A stretch of DNA of 38,504 bases from Gemmatimonas sp. (GCA_009380025.1 WHSP01000027.1:1-38504), one strand, 5' to 3'; shown: positions 1 to 8,084, counted from the first letter of the stretch. Made by a program: numbers and translations. The notes: generated by a model not told the origin, from the sequence alone.

Positions 1-1
1 G

Positions 2-652
2 GTCGACTCGACAATCGTGGTCGAGGCGCGTTACTACGGTAGCCACAACTTCATCGGCCGCCAGATCGCGGGGTACGACGCGCCGCTGTGTCTCTTGACC
101 CACGAGGCCGCGACCGCGCTTGCCCGGGTGCAGGCGGAGTTACGGCCGTTCGGCGTTGGGCTCAAGACCTACGATTGTTACCGCCCGCAACGGGCCGTCG
201 ATGACTTCGCAGCGTGGGCGTCCGACACGGCTGACACGACGATGAAGGCCGAGTTCTATCCAGCCGTCGAGAAGCGCAATCTATTCCGGGACGGGTACAT
301 CGCAGAGCGCTCGGGCCACAGCCGGGGCAGCACAGTCGATCTCACGATCGTTCCGTTGCCCGCGCCTGCACAGCGCGAGTATCAGGAGGGTGAGCCACTC
401 GTCGACTGCCGGCGCCCGGTCGGCGAACGCTTTCCGGACAACTCGCTCGACATGGGCACGGGCTACGATTGCTTCGATCCGTTGTCGCACACGGCGAACC
501 CCGGCATCGGCCCGAAGGCGCGACGCAATCGGCTGCTTCTCAAGGCGGTCATGGAACGACACGGGTTCAGCAATTACGCCCAGGAATGGTGGCACTTCAC
601 CCTTGCCGATGAGCCCCACCCCGAGACGTACTTTGACCTACCAGTGCGGTGA
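2..652 (+). CDS. D-alanyl-D-alanine dipeptidase, VanX/DdpX type (5' end cut off)
   Basis: Zinc metallopeptidase of family M15D that splits D-Ala-D-Ala. In bacteria without vancomycin resistance genes around it, as here, the usual role is cell-wall dipeptide turnover. Counting from the GTG at 17, the substrate-arginine motif is YRP (55-57), the zinc motif is S99-x-H101 with D108, and the catalytic Glu and last ligand are in E190-W-W-H193. These are all the VanX key residues. The reading frame stays open to the left edge (codons for VDSTI precede the GTG), so the true start and any signal peptide lie outside the window; position 2 is only the first in-frame codon. The family is usually about 200 residues or more, so little is missing. 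No vanA/vanH partners are seen downstream. Confidence 0.88.
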   Translation, partial: VDSTIVVEARYYGSHNFIGRQIAGYDAPLCLLTHEAATALARVQAELRPFGVGLKTYDCYRPQRAVDDFAAWASDTADTTMKAEFYPAVEKRNLFRDGYIAERSGHSRGSTVDLTIVPLPAPAQREYQEGEPLVDCRRPVGERFPDNSLDMGTGYDCFDPLSHTANPGIGPKARRNRLLLKAVMERHGFSNYAQEWWHFTLADEPHPETYFDLPVR

Positions 653-701
653 TCCGGCATCCCGCCGACATGCGTTGAAACCTGCGAGCTGGCCCCTCCG
701 C

Positions 702-1082
702 TCAGGACGCGAACCCGAGCTGCCGTGCGACTTCCGCCTGTCGACGGTCTCTGGTCAGGAACGCTAGATCGCGCGACTTGCTCGCGACGTGGATCGCGCA
801 GGCGAGGTGCCAGAGGTCCGCGCCTCGGAGGTACCCCGCCCGGAGGACCTGCTCGATCTCGCGGCTCAGTGGTCGATCTGGCAGAACCCAGGTGATCGTT
901 GCGACGAACTCGGCGCTGGCGGGCACTCCCTCGCGCGCGAACGCCGCAAGCAGCTCCGCTTCGAGTAGATTAGCCGATAACAGCAGGTCGAAGGTTTGCA
1001 GGCGGCGGGCAAGTGCAGTCGCCCCCGTTTCGCCGAACGCGATCGCGACCAGGCAGGACGTGTCGACATAAGCAGCGTTCAG
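702..1082 (-). CDS. vapC: PIN-domain ribonuclease toxin (VapC-like)
   Basis: Predicted Mg2+-dependent RNase toxin of 126 residues. The PIN acidic residues are in place: D7 in AYVDTS, E41/E43 in the LLEAELL helix, D89 in GADLWHLACA and D112 in FLTRDRRQ. There is no ATG, GTG or TTG near the 5' end in this frame. The PIN fold must start about residue 1, so I place the start at a CTG (1082-1080) that overlaps the stop of the upstream antitoxin gene (CTGA). A GTG at 926 is available but would remove the first 52 residues, including the first catalytic Asp. The overlap suggests translation coupled to the antitoxin. Family identity is firm; the exact start is not. Confidence 0.85.
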   Translation of the reverse strand: MNAAYVDTSCLVAIAFGETGATALARRLQTFDLLLSANLLEAELLAAFAREGVPASAEFVATITWVLPDRPLSREIEQVLRAGYLRGADLWHLACAIHVASKSRDLAFLTRDRRQAEVARQLGFAS

Positions 1083-1360
1083 CTGTCCCGCTCCCGGAGA
1101 AAGCGATCGAGCGCACCAGGTTTCCGTACGACGGGACGCAACAGGCTGGGTGGTGCCTCGCTCGGTACCACCACGCCCCTCCGCTCGAGATCGCGCACGC
1201 GCTTCTCGAGGCGTGTCCCTTCGTCGGCGGATACCGGCCGAATTTCGGCCACCGGCTTACCGTGATAAGTGACGGTTACCGTTTCTCCCCTTTCGCGGAC
1301 CTGTCGGAGGATCTCCGAAAGCCGGGCCTTGGCTTCATAGGTCGAGTAGGTCTTTTTCAT
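1079..1360 (-). CDS. Phd/YefM-family antitoxin
   Basis: Antitoxin partner of the PIN toxin, 93 residues. The N-terminal part has the Phd/YefM fold signature: YSTYEAKARLSEILRQV (about 5-21), then strand residues ETVTVTYHGKPVAEIRPV (26-43). The C-terminal half is charged and Pro-rich, as expected for the toxin-wrapping tail. I chose the ATG at 1360 because it gives the usual MKKTYS-type start; two in-frame starts 5 and 12 codons upstream are possible. The gene comes first and its stop overlaps the toxin start. A perfect 11-bp inverted repeat sits just upstream and is a candidate autoregulatory operator. Confidence 0.85.
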   Translation of the reverse strand: MKKTYSTYEAKARLSEILRQVRERGETVTVTYHGKPVAEIRPVSADEGTRLEKRVRDLERRGVVVPSEAPPSLLRPVVRKPGALDRFLRERDS

Positions 1361-1374
1361 GCTCTGAATCTGCA

Positions 1375-1428
1375 TCAGACTGGTCTGACTAGTCAAATCA
1401 CCGCCCGCCGGTGCGGTGACCAGTCTGA
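1375..1428. promoter_or_regulatory. Inverted repeat upstream of the antitoxin gene (candidate operator)
   Basis: A perfect 11-bp inverted repeat: TCAGACTGGTC at 1375-1385 and GACCAGTCTGA at 1418-1428, with 32 bp between. A third half-site-like copy, GACTAGTC, lies at 1387-1394. The spacing of the motifs and their position 15 bp upstream of the antitoxin start fit an autoregulatory site for a Phd/YefM dimer. The role is inferred from position only. Confidence 0.5.
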
Positions 1429-1623
1429 AGCTGCTGCACTGGTTGGCCGGTAGCGGTGACGGCGATCGCGGCCAGGTCGTCGTAGGACTTCACAGTCACC
1501 AATTGTCCGCCGGTTGGCGAGGCGCCCGCAGTCAGGGATCCCCGGTCAACGGAACAGGTTGTCAGGTAGGCGGACGGCTCGAGGTGCTGTCATCGGTACT
1601 CTTCAGAAGGCAGGGTCGTGTAC

Positions 1624-2748
1624 CTACGCCATCACCTGCCTGTCGAGCTTGCTCTTCAGCGGCAGCTTCGACCACGACTCCGAAGGATACGCCCATTCCA
1701 TCTGCTCGGGCCTGGTCCGGAACCAGTGGCTGACCAGTAGCATCTGGTCGACCTGTCGGCGGAAGGCGATCTGACCGGGTGGCTCCGGCTGTCGATAGTG
1801 CTGATCCGCCACCGCGAGGATCTGCTTCCGCTCGGCTGCTGTTCGAGGCACCGGGAACTCGGCGCGAACCGATCCGCTCCGGATTGCGTAGATCCGATGG
1901 TCCCCTTCCTCGCTGGGGACGACGTACAAAAACGACAGCTGCTCGATCATCGACTTCGCGCGAAGAAACTCGGTGCGGAGCATCTCCAGACACTGACGTC
2001 GGTTCCTCAGCAGCGCGGCGTGCTCGAACTCGAGTCGTTCTACCGCTTCAGACATCCTGCGCTCCAGCTCTCGCAGGGGCCCCTCCGAGTCACCCTGAAG
2101 GAACGCCTTCGCCTCCGCAACCTGGTCCAGATAGTCGCGCTCGGAAATTTTCGCGGCGCATGGTGCGGCACACCTGCGGAGCTCGTATCGAGGACAGAGC
2201 GGCGTGATGTCCACGCCGAAAAGGTCTCCCTGATCGGCGAAACGAATTGGCGTGCCGCGTCGGCAGTCCCTCAACAGCAGCAGGTCATTGAGCTCCTTCA
2301 CTGCGTCGGCGAGTCCCTCCCGCGCGCGAAGAGGGCCGTAGTAGCTGCCTGGCTCGTTGTTTGGCCGCCGGACCATCTGGACCCTGGGAGCGGGACCGGA
2401 GGAAAGCTTGAGGAACCAGTAGATCCCGTCGCGCTTCTGCCTGACGTTATACGGAGGTCGGAACCGCTTGATGAGCTCCAGCTCACGCAGTAGCGAAGCA
2501 AACTCGCTTGGGGTGTATTCCCAATCGATTGCCGCCGCCTCCCGGATGATACGCCACGCCTTCTCCTTTCGCTTCGCTCGGAAATAGCCCAGCAGTCGCG
2601 TCCGCAGCCGTTTCGACTTCCCGACGTAGATCACGACGCCTTTGGTGCCCATCATTCGATACACACCGGGGCGGTTCTGGGCGCCGCCACGCACCTTGTC
2701 GCGTAGCGTCCGGGATTCCACAGCCACGTCGAAAAGCAGCCGATGCAA
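1624..2748 (-). CDS. Short UvrC-like GIY-YIG nuclease (N-terminal half of UvrC only)
   Basis: 374 residues that align with the first half of UvrC. GIY-YIG nuclease: G28-V-Y30, Y41-V-G43, with Arg48 in GKSKRLRTR and ELELIKRFRPPYN ending at 101. Four cysteines (C162, C185, C193, C197) match the UvrC pattern C...C..Y.L.RC.APC that holds a 4Fe-4S cluster in UvrC. A UVR-like helix pair (LEFEHAALLRNR) follows near 240. The C-terminal RNase H-like and helix-hairpin-helix domains of UvrC are absent, so it could make at most the 3'-type incision, like E. coli Cho, or have another nuclease job. The start is a TTG with no clear ribosome site; GTG at 2727 or 2721 is possible. It is not a fragment by frameshift: it ends in a normal stop with a distinct C-terminal region of about 100 residues. 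Confidence 0.85.
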   Translation of the reverse strand: MHRLLFDVAVESRTLRDKVRGGAQNRPGVYRMMGTKGVVIYVGKSKRLRTRLLGYFRAKRKEKAWRIIREAAAIDWEYTPSEFASLLRELELIKRFRPPYNVRQKRDGIYWFLKLSSGPAPRVQMVRRPNNEPGSYYGPLRAREGLADAVKELNDLLLLRDCRRGTPIRFADQGDLFGVDITPLCPRYELRRCAAPCAAKISERDYLDQVAEAKAFLQGDSEGPLRELERRMSEAVERLEFEHAALLRNRRQCLEMLRTEFLRAKSMIEQLSFLYVVPSEEGDHRIYAIRSGSVRAEFPVPRTAAERKQILAVADQHYRQPEPPGQIAFRRQVDQMLLVSHWFRTRPEQMEWAYPSESWSKLPLKSKLDRQVMA

Positions 2749-2817
2749 GAGGGAGAAGAAAAACCGAACCTGTGCAAGGTACTGGCGGGTGGTGCTTCCG
2801 GGAAGGGAATCGCCGTG

Positions 2818-2866
2818 CCCGTTCCCGAGTCGAAGTCTAGCGGGAACGGGAACGTGTACGTGTACG
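2818..2866. repeat. 10-bp inverted repeat with short GTGTAC tandem
   Basis: CCCGTTCCCG (2818-2827) and CGGGAACGGG (2841-2850) form a perfect 10-bp inverted repeat with a 13-nt loop. It is followed at once by the alternating stretch ACGTGTACGTGTACG (2852-2866). It lies in the 293-bp gap between the UvrC-like gene and the dispersed repeat. It may be a mobile palindromic element or a transcription-end hairpin; no T-run follows. Confidence 0.6.
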
Positions 2867-2906
2867 GGATCTGCGGCCGGCCCTCATGTCATTCCCAACA
2901 CGTTTC

Positions 2907-2984
2907 CGTCATTCCCGCGAAGGCGGGAATCCAGTTTCTCCATCGGCTGCTGCGCCCTGGATTCCCGCTTCCGCGGGAATGACG
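2907..2984. repeat. 78-bp double-hairpin dispersed repeat, copy 1
   Basis: Begins CGTCATTCCCGCG and ends CGCGGGAATGACG, so the ends are inverted copies. Each half also folds alone: ATTCCCGC-gaag-GCGGGAAT and ATTCCCGC-ttcc-GCGGGAAT. A second copy of the same length is at 18690-18767. It looks like a non-coding REP/MITE-type element; no transposase is in the window. It lies between the convergent-looking ends of the mutM operon and the start of the UvrC-like gene. Confidence 0.85.
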
Positions 2985-3041
2985 ATTGGAGATAATCGGG
3001 CATGCGACGTCAGCATTCTGACATCGTGTAATGGCAGGACG

Positions 3042-3869
3042 TTACCGCTGGCACTTCGGACAGAAGAAGGTCGATCGGCCGCCCTGGACGATCCTCCGGA
3101 TGGGCGAGCCGCATCGGGGGCATGGCTCACCCTCACGATCGTAGACCAACAGGCGTCGCACGAACCCACCGCGCTCGCCGGACGCGTCGCGGTAGTCCAA
3201 GAACGTGGTGCCCCGGAAGGCGATGGCTTCGTTCAGGACTTCGACGATGGCGTCGTATAGGGCTGCGGTCTGACGCCGCAGCAGGCGCCGAGTCGCACGT
3301 CGGGGACTCACGCCTGCGCGAAAGAGGGCCTCGCTCGCGTAGATATTGCCGATCCCGACGACCCGTCGTTGATCCATCAGCCACGTCTTGATGGCGACGC
3401 GAGAGGTGCGGGTGAGCCGGTGGAGGAGGGCGGGCGTGAACGTTTCGGACAACGGCTCAACGCCAAGACCACGGCTTCTCCGCTCCCAGAATTCGCTCGG
3501 TAGCAGCTCGAGGCTTCCGAAGCGCCGGACGTCCTGGTAGAGCATCCGGCGGCCGTCTGCCAGGCGAAAACGGACACCGAGGTGGGTCGGTTCGGCTGCC
3601 GAGTCAGCCTGAACGAGCACACGACCTGTCATTCCCAGGTTGATGACGAGCCGATCCGGACCGGTTCCGGCGCGGGCGAGATGGAAGACGATGTTCTTCG
3701 CGCGTCGTTCGACGTTCCGGATCTGGCGGTCGCGAAGCGACTCCTCGAAAGCGCGGGGATCGCCGCGGATGAGGTCCGACTTCACCACGGCCGTCTCGCT
3801 GATCTCGGACCCGACGACCAATCGTCGGAGGTCCCGGACGATCGTTTCTACCTCCGGAAGCTCCGGCAC
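3042..3869 (-). CDS. mutM: Formamidopyrimidine-DNA glycosylase (Fpg)
   Basis: Base-excision repair enzyme that removes 8-oxoguanine and formamidopyrimidines and nicks the site. 275 residues, the normal length. The start is set by chemistry: the catalytic group is the free N-terminal proline left after Met removal, so translation must begin at the GTG at 3869, giving (M)PELPEVET. Pro2, Glu3 and Lys58 (RRAKN) are present, and the C-terminal zinc finger reads CPRCG ... GGRSTFFCPKC. The frame also opens with an ATG at 3911, directly after the purD stop (TGAATG); using it would bury the proline behind 14 residues. Third gene of the operon after the PLP enzyme and purD. Confidence 0.96.
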   Translation of the reverse strand: MPELPEVETIVRDLRRLVVGSEISETAVVKSDLIRGDPRAFEESLRDRQIRNVERRAKNIVFHLARAGTGPDRLVINLGMTGRVLVQADSAAEPTHLGVRFRLADGRRMLYQDVRRFGSLELLPSEFWERRSRGLGVEPLSETFTPALLHRLTRTSRVAIKTWLMDQRRVVGIGNIYASEALFRAGVSPRRATRRLLRRQTAALYDAIVEVLNEAIAFRGTTFLDYRDASGERGGFVRRLLVYDREGEPCPRCGSPIRRIVQGGRSTFFCPKCQR

Positions 3870-3911
3870 TTCACCCGGCCTCTGGCGCGGCGTATTCTCC
3901 GGGCGAACCAT

Positions 3912-5192
3912 TCACCGCCGGATCTCCCGCCAACCGATGTCGCGGCGGAAGTAGCTGCCATGGAACTCGATCCTCTCGGCTGCTTCGCGGCTCGTTGCGG
4001 CCGCCTCGCCGATGTCCATTCCCAACGCCGTCACTGCCATCACCCGGCCTCCGCTCGTCAACAGACGACCCTCTCGGATCGCGGTTCCGGCGTGGAAGAC
4101 GAGCACGTCCTCGCTCTCGAGGTCGGGTGGTATCTGGATGGGTACGCTTTTCTCGTAGTCGCCGGGATACCCGCCGGAAGCGATGACCGTTGTGAGCGCC
4201 GAGCCCTTCCTCCACCGGACGGCCGCTGTGTCGTTCAGTGCGGCACCGTTCGCGATCGCCGCCATCGGCTCGAGGAGTGAGCTCTCCATCAGCGGCAGGA
4301 TCACCTGCGCTTCCGGGTCACCGAATCGAGCATTGAATTCGATGACCTTCGGCCCTTCCGCCGTGATCATCAGCCCGGCATACACAATACCGCGGTAGGT
4401 GCGTCCGTCCTCGGCGAGCGCCGCGACCGTTGGACGCAGGATCTCTCGCTCGATCTGGCTCAATAGCTCGGGTGTCGCGATCGAGACGGGTGCGTAGGCG
4501 CCCATCCCTCCGGTGTTCGGACCGGTATCCCACTCGCCAATTCGCTTATGATCCTGAGCAGCGCCGAGCATCATGATCGACTCGCCGTCCGTCAGTGCGA
4601 ACACGGACAACTCCTCGCCCCGCATCAGCTCCTCGACCACCACGTACTCGCCGGCCGCGCCGAAGATTCCTTCGCCGAGGATCGCCCGGACGGCATCGAT
4701 CGCCGATTCTGTCGTTTCGCAAATCACTGCCCCCTTTCCGGCCGCCAGACCAGACGCCTTCACGACCAGCGGGCCACCGTCGCGCTCGACAAACGAGATC
4801 GCGGCCTCGGGATCATCGAACGTTTCGAAGGCGGCCGTGGGTATCCCGTGCTGCCGCATGAGCGCCTTCGCATAGGCCTTCGAGCTCTCCAGCTCGGCGG
4901 CGTGCCTGGTCGGACCGAAGATCGGCAGACCGCGGGCGGAGAACTCGTCGACGATCCCGTTCGCTAGCGGCACCTCCGGCCCAACGACCGTCAGGCCGAT
5001 CCGCTCGCGCAAGGCAAATCCGGCCAACGACTCGATCTCCGTTCCGTCGATCGGAATCGATTCCGCGAGTCCCGCGGTTCCGCCGTTGCCCCGCGTGACG
5101 AACAAGGTTGCTCCCGGAGCATCTCGACGGAGTTTCCAGAGGAGGGCGTGCTCCCGTCCGCCATTCCCGACCACCAGGATCCTCTCTGCCAC
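3912..5192 (-). CDS. purD: Phosphoribosylamine--glycine ligase (GARS)
   Basis: Second step of purine synthesis: joins glycine to 5-phosphoribosylamine using ATP. 426 residues, standard for the family. N-terminal Rossmann-like part (ILVVGNGGREHAL, residues 5-17), then an ATP-grasp domain with GPNTGGMGAYAPV and the metal site IEFNARFGDPEAQ. The start is a GTG, 4 bp after the stop of the upstream PLP-enzyme gene, so the two are co-transcribed. The stop is followed at once by the in-frame opening of mutM. A purine gene beside a repair glycosylase for oxidised purines is probably chance operon packing. Confidence 0.97.
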   Translation of the reverse strand: MAERILVVGNGGREHALLWKLRRDAPGATLFVTRGNGGTAGLAESIPIDGTEIESLAGFALRERIGLTVVGPEVPLANGIVDEFSARGLPIFGPTRHAAELESSKAYAKALMRQHGIPTAAFETFDDPEAAISFVERDGGPLVVKASGLAAGKGAVICETTESAIDAVRAILGEGIFGAAGEYVVVEELMRGEELSVFALTDGESIMMLGAAQDHKRIGEWDTGPNTGGMGAYAPVSIATPELLSQIEREILRPTVAALAEDGRTYRGIVYAGLMITAEGPKVIEFNARFGDPEAQVILPLMESSLLEPMAAIANGAALNDTAAVRWRKGSALTTVIASGGYPGDYEKSVPIQIPPDLESEDVLVFHAGTAIREGRLLTSGGRVMAVTALGMDIGEAAATSREAAERIEFHGSYFRRDIGWREIRR

Positions 5193-5196
5193 GGCT

Positions 5197-6360
5197 CTAC
5201 ACCCTTCTCAAGGCTTGATCCAGATCCTCCAGCAGATCCTCAGCATCCTCGATCCCACACGACAGCCGGACCAGCCCATCCGTGATGCCGATTCGCTGCC
5301 GCAGCTCTTCAGGCATCGAGGCGTGCGTCATCGAAGCCGGATGGCCGATCAGGCTCTCGACCCCGCCGAGCGACTCCGCGAGAGAGAAGACCCGAACTCC
5401 TTCGACGAGCGATCGGGCACGATCACGAGATCCGAGATCCAGCGAGATCATCCCCGTGAAACCATCCATCTGCTCGCGAGCCAGTTCGTGTTCGGGGTGC
5501 GATGCGAGACCCGGATAGTGAACTCGTTCGATCTTCGGCTGCTGCTCCAGCCATTCTGCGATCCGCTGGCCATTCGCGTTGTGCTCCCGCATCCGCAGAT
5601 GGAGCGTCTTCGTGCCCCGGAGCGCGAGCCAGCAGTCCCAGGGCCCCGGAATCGCGCCGGAGGCGTTCTGGAGGAACCGAAGCCGATCATGGAGCCCGTC
5701 GTCGCTCACGACGAGCATCCCGCCCACGATGTCCGAGTGGCCGTTGATGTACTTCGTGGTCGAGTGAAGGACGATATCCGCGCCCAACTCGAGTGGTCTC
5801 TGGTTGAATGGCGACGCAAAGGTGTTGTCGACGCTGAGCCACGCTTCTGCCCGCCTCGCGATCCCGGCGGCCTTCCGCAGGTCCGTCAGCCGCATCATGG
5901 GGTTCGTGGGCGTCTCGATATGGATCAAGCGGGTTTCCGCACGCAGCGCAGCCTCGATCGTGTTCAGATCGCCCGAATCCACGAACGTGAACTCGATTCC
6001 GAGCCTTCGGAATACCTGATCGAAGAGGCGAAAGCTGCCGCCGTAGATGCCCTCTCCCGAGATCACGTGTTCGCCGGCCGACAAGAGCTTCGTGACGGCG
6101 TCCAGGGCGGAGAGTCCCGACGCGAAGGCGACGCCGAAATGGCCGGACTCGAGCGCCGCGACGTTCCCTTCGAGTGCCTCCCGGGTCGGATTCTGGGTTC
6201 GGGCGTACTCGTAGCCGAGATGCCGCCCCAGTTCGGGCTGCACATAGGTCGACGTCTGAAAGACCGGCGTCATAATGGCACCGGTCGTTGGGTCCGGCCT
6301 CTGTCCCGCGTGCACGGCCAACGTTCCGAAGCCCTCACGTCTCGTCTCATCACGGTTCAT
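5197..6360 (-). CDS. Cystathionine gamma-synthase/lyase family PLP enzyme (MetB/MetC-like)
   Basis: PLP enzyme of the Cys/Met trans-sulfuration family, 387 residues. The Schiff-base lysine is K203 in HSTTKYINGHSD; D178 in SVDNTF is the expected pyridine-nitrogen partner; the early YARTQNPTR (52-60) and the FASGLSALDAV segment are diagnostic. The length fits cystathionine gamma-synthase or gamma-lyase better than the longer O-acetylhomoserine sulfhydrylases (about 430), but reaction type cannot be told by eye. The ATG at 6360 has a purine-rich site (GGAGGG, then GGGAG) upstream. It heads the operon with purD and mutM and is divergent from glmM. Confidence 0.93.
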   Translation of the reverse strand: MNRDETRREGFGTLAVHAGQRPDPTTGAIMTPVFQTSTYVQPELGRHLGYEYARTQNPTREALEGNVAALESGHFGVAFASGLSALDAVTKLLSAGEHVISGEGIYGGSFRLFDQVFRRLGIEFTFVDSGDLNTIEAALRAETRLIHIETPTNPMMRLTDLRKAAGIARRAEAWLSVDNTFASPFNQRPLELGADIVLHSTTKYINGHSDIVGGMLVVSDDGLHDRLRFLQNASGAIPGPWDCWLALRGTKTLHLRMREHNANGQRIAEWLEQQPKIERVHYPGLASHPEHELAREQMDGFTGMISLDLGSRDRARSLVEGVRVFSLAESLGGVESLIGHPASMTHASMPEELRQRIGITDGLVRLSCGIEDAEDLLEDLDQALRRV

Positions 6361-6713
6361 CGTTCTCCCATCCCTCCTTCAGTGCCCCGTCGGAGGAACG
6401 CCGAGTGCGACTGGCCCGCCAACGGAACATGCATCGCAGTAGCGCCACAGCTTACCGCGTCGTTGCTTGCTATCCCAGTCCCGAGACGTCCGGCGCACCC
6501 GCAGCCCATTGCAAACACCGTCCCTGACATGATTTGGCGGCTCCTCGAATACCATCGCTTCGGCGTTCGTTCCAGTGCGCGATTCTTGCGCCGTGAACCT
6601 ACTGCCGACAGCGTTGACCAGCAAAGGTCCGGGTTGCTGCCCCCATGCACCCGATCTACATTCGGCATTCGACAATCCGGTCGATCCGGGTGTGGCAGCG
6701 ATACGAGGGAAGT
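6361..6713. other. Divergent intergenic region between the PLP-enzyme gene and glmM
   Basis: 353 bp with no convincing gene; open frames here are antisense or lack starts. It must hold the promoters for both the minus operon (PLP enzyme, purD, mutM) and the plus operon (glmM, glmS and onward). I looked for a SAM-type riboswitch before the trans-sulfuration gene and could not recognise one. Confidence 0.6.
6634..6662 (+). promoter_or_regulatory. Weak candidate sigma-70-type promoter for glmM
   Basis: TTGCTG (6634-6639), a 17-bp spacer, then TACATT (6657-6662). It would start RNA near 6669, about 45 nt before the GTG start chosen for glmM. Only half of the -35 matches, so this is tentative. 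Confidence 0.3.
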
Positions 6714-8084
6714 GTGTTCGATACCAGCAACTTGATGGTGAGCGTCTCCGGGGTCCGGGGACGTGTCGGTGAAGGCCTCACTCCAGAGGTGATCGCGCGA
6801 TTCGCGGCCGCGTTCGGCGCATTCTCTGTTCGGGAGACAGGCCGTCGACGCGTGGTCATCGGGCGCGACTCACGCGTTTCCGGACCGATGTTCCTCCGGG
6901 CCGCGACCGCCGCTCTCCAATCGGTCGGTGCGGATGTCGTCGACGTGGGCGTCGTACCAACCCCCACCGTCCAGTTGGCCGTGGAGGATCTCGAAGCGGC
7001 GGGCGGGCTAGCCGTCACCGCCAGCCACAACCCGATCGAGTGGAACGCGTTGAAGTTCATCGGGCCGGACGGGATGTTTCTCGACGCGGAGCAGGGCCAG
7101 CGGATGCGGTCGCTCCTCGAATCCGAGATCCCGCGTGCGGACTGGCGTGCCCTCGGGAGCTATTCCACGGACGACGAAGCCGTGGAACGCCACCTCGAGC
7201 GCATCCTCGCTATCCCGTTCCTGGATGTCGAGCGCATCCGCGCCCGACGATTCCGGGTCGCGCTCGACTGTGTGCGCGGCGCGGGAGGTACCATCTTCCC
7301 CGCGTTGCTCGATCGCCTCGGCTGTGTGCTCGAGGCGATCAATCTCGAGACCGACGGGCTCTTTCCCCGTGAGCCGGAGCCCGTTGCCGCCAACCTCGGA
7401 GACCTCGAACGGCTCGTTCGGAACGTCGGTGCCGACGTGGGACTCGCCACCGATCCCGACGTCGATCGGCTCTCCCTGGTCGGGAACGGCGGCCGTGCTC
7501 TGGGCGAAGACTACACGCTGGCTCTGGCTACCCGCCTCGTATTGCGCCATCGCCCTGGAACAGTCGTCACCAACCTCTCGACGAGCCGTTTGCTCGACGA
7601 TGTCGCCCACGCTTCGGGCGCTCGACTGGACCGCGCACCCGTCGGCGAGATCAATGTCGCGCGCCGAATGCAGGAACTCGACGCGACGATCGGCGGCGAG
7701 GGCAACGGAGGCGTCATCCTTCCAGATGTCCACCTCGCGCGCGACGCCCCCGTCGCGGCCGCCCTCGTTCTCCAACTCCTGGCCGAGGAGGGTCGATCGA
7801 TCGATGCGATTGTCTCCGAGATCGGCGGGTACGAGATCGTCAAAGAGAAGGTCCCCCGCCCTTCAGGTTCTCTGGACGCGGCGTACGATTTGCTCGCGGA
7901 GCGCCTCGGGGCCCCCGAGATCGACCGGCAGGATGGTCTCCGCCTCGCTTGGCCAGAGGAGGGCCGCTGGGCGCATCTTCGCCCCTCGGGAACTGAGCCG
8001 ATTGTCCGGATCATCGCGGAGGCGCCCAACGCGGAACAGGCGAGCCGCCTCGTGGCGGCGCTTCGGGAAGCACTCCCAGCCTGA
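6714..8084 (+). CDS. glmM: Phosphoglucosamine mutase (alpha-D-phosphohexomutase family)
   Basis: Converts glucosamine-6-phosphate to glucosamine-1-phosphate. With the start at GTG 6714 the protein has 456 residues. All four family motifs are present: SGVRG (12-16), the phosphoserine loop TASHNP with Ser104, the metal loop DPDVDR (247-252) and sugar loop GGEGNGG (327-333), and the phosphate-binding RPSGTEP (423-429). The next gene is glmS, which makes its substrate, so glucosamine rather than mannose or glucose is the likely substrate. Start choice: GAGGGA at 6705-6710 is just ahead of GTG 6714 (short spacing); ATG 6735 (MVSVSGVRG) is the main alternative, and an upstream ATG at 6645 overlaps the possible promoter. 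Confidence 0.92.
   Translation: MFDTSNLMVSVSGVRGRVGEGLTPEVIARFAAAFGAFSVRETGRRRVVIGRDSRVSGPMFLRAATAALQSVGADVVDVGVVPTPTVQLAVEDLEAAGGLAVTASHNPIEWNALKFIGPDGMFLDAEQGQRMRSLLESEIPRADWRALGSYSTDDEAVERHLERILAIPFLDVERIRARRFRVALDCVRGAGGTIFPALLDRLGCVLEAINLETDGLFPREPEPVAANLGDLERLVRNVGADVGLATDPDVDRLSLVGNGGRALGEDYTLALATRLVLRHRPGTVVTNLSTSRLLDDVAHASGARLDRAPVGEINVARRMQELDATIGGEGNGGVILPDVHLARDAPVAAALVLQLLAEEGRSIDAIVSEIGGYEIVKEKVPRPSGSLDAAYDLLAERLGAPEIDRQDGLRLAWPEEGRWAHLRPSGTEPIVRIIAEAPNAEQASRLVAALREALPA

Noticed and set aside
17-652. Vancomycin-resistance cluster
   Set aside because: Only the dipeptidase is present; no vanH, vanA ligase or two-component genes follow.
2907-2984. CRISPR-like repeat
   Set aside because: Only single copies at distant sites, no regular spacers and no cas genes.
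5086-6735. A 549-codon open frame opposite purD and the PLP-enzyme gene
   Set aside because: Antisense to real genes; composition is Arg/Pro/Ser-rich with no motif, typical of shadow frames.
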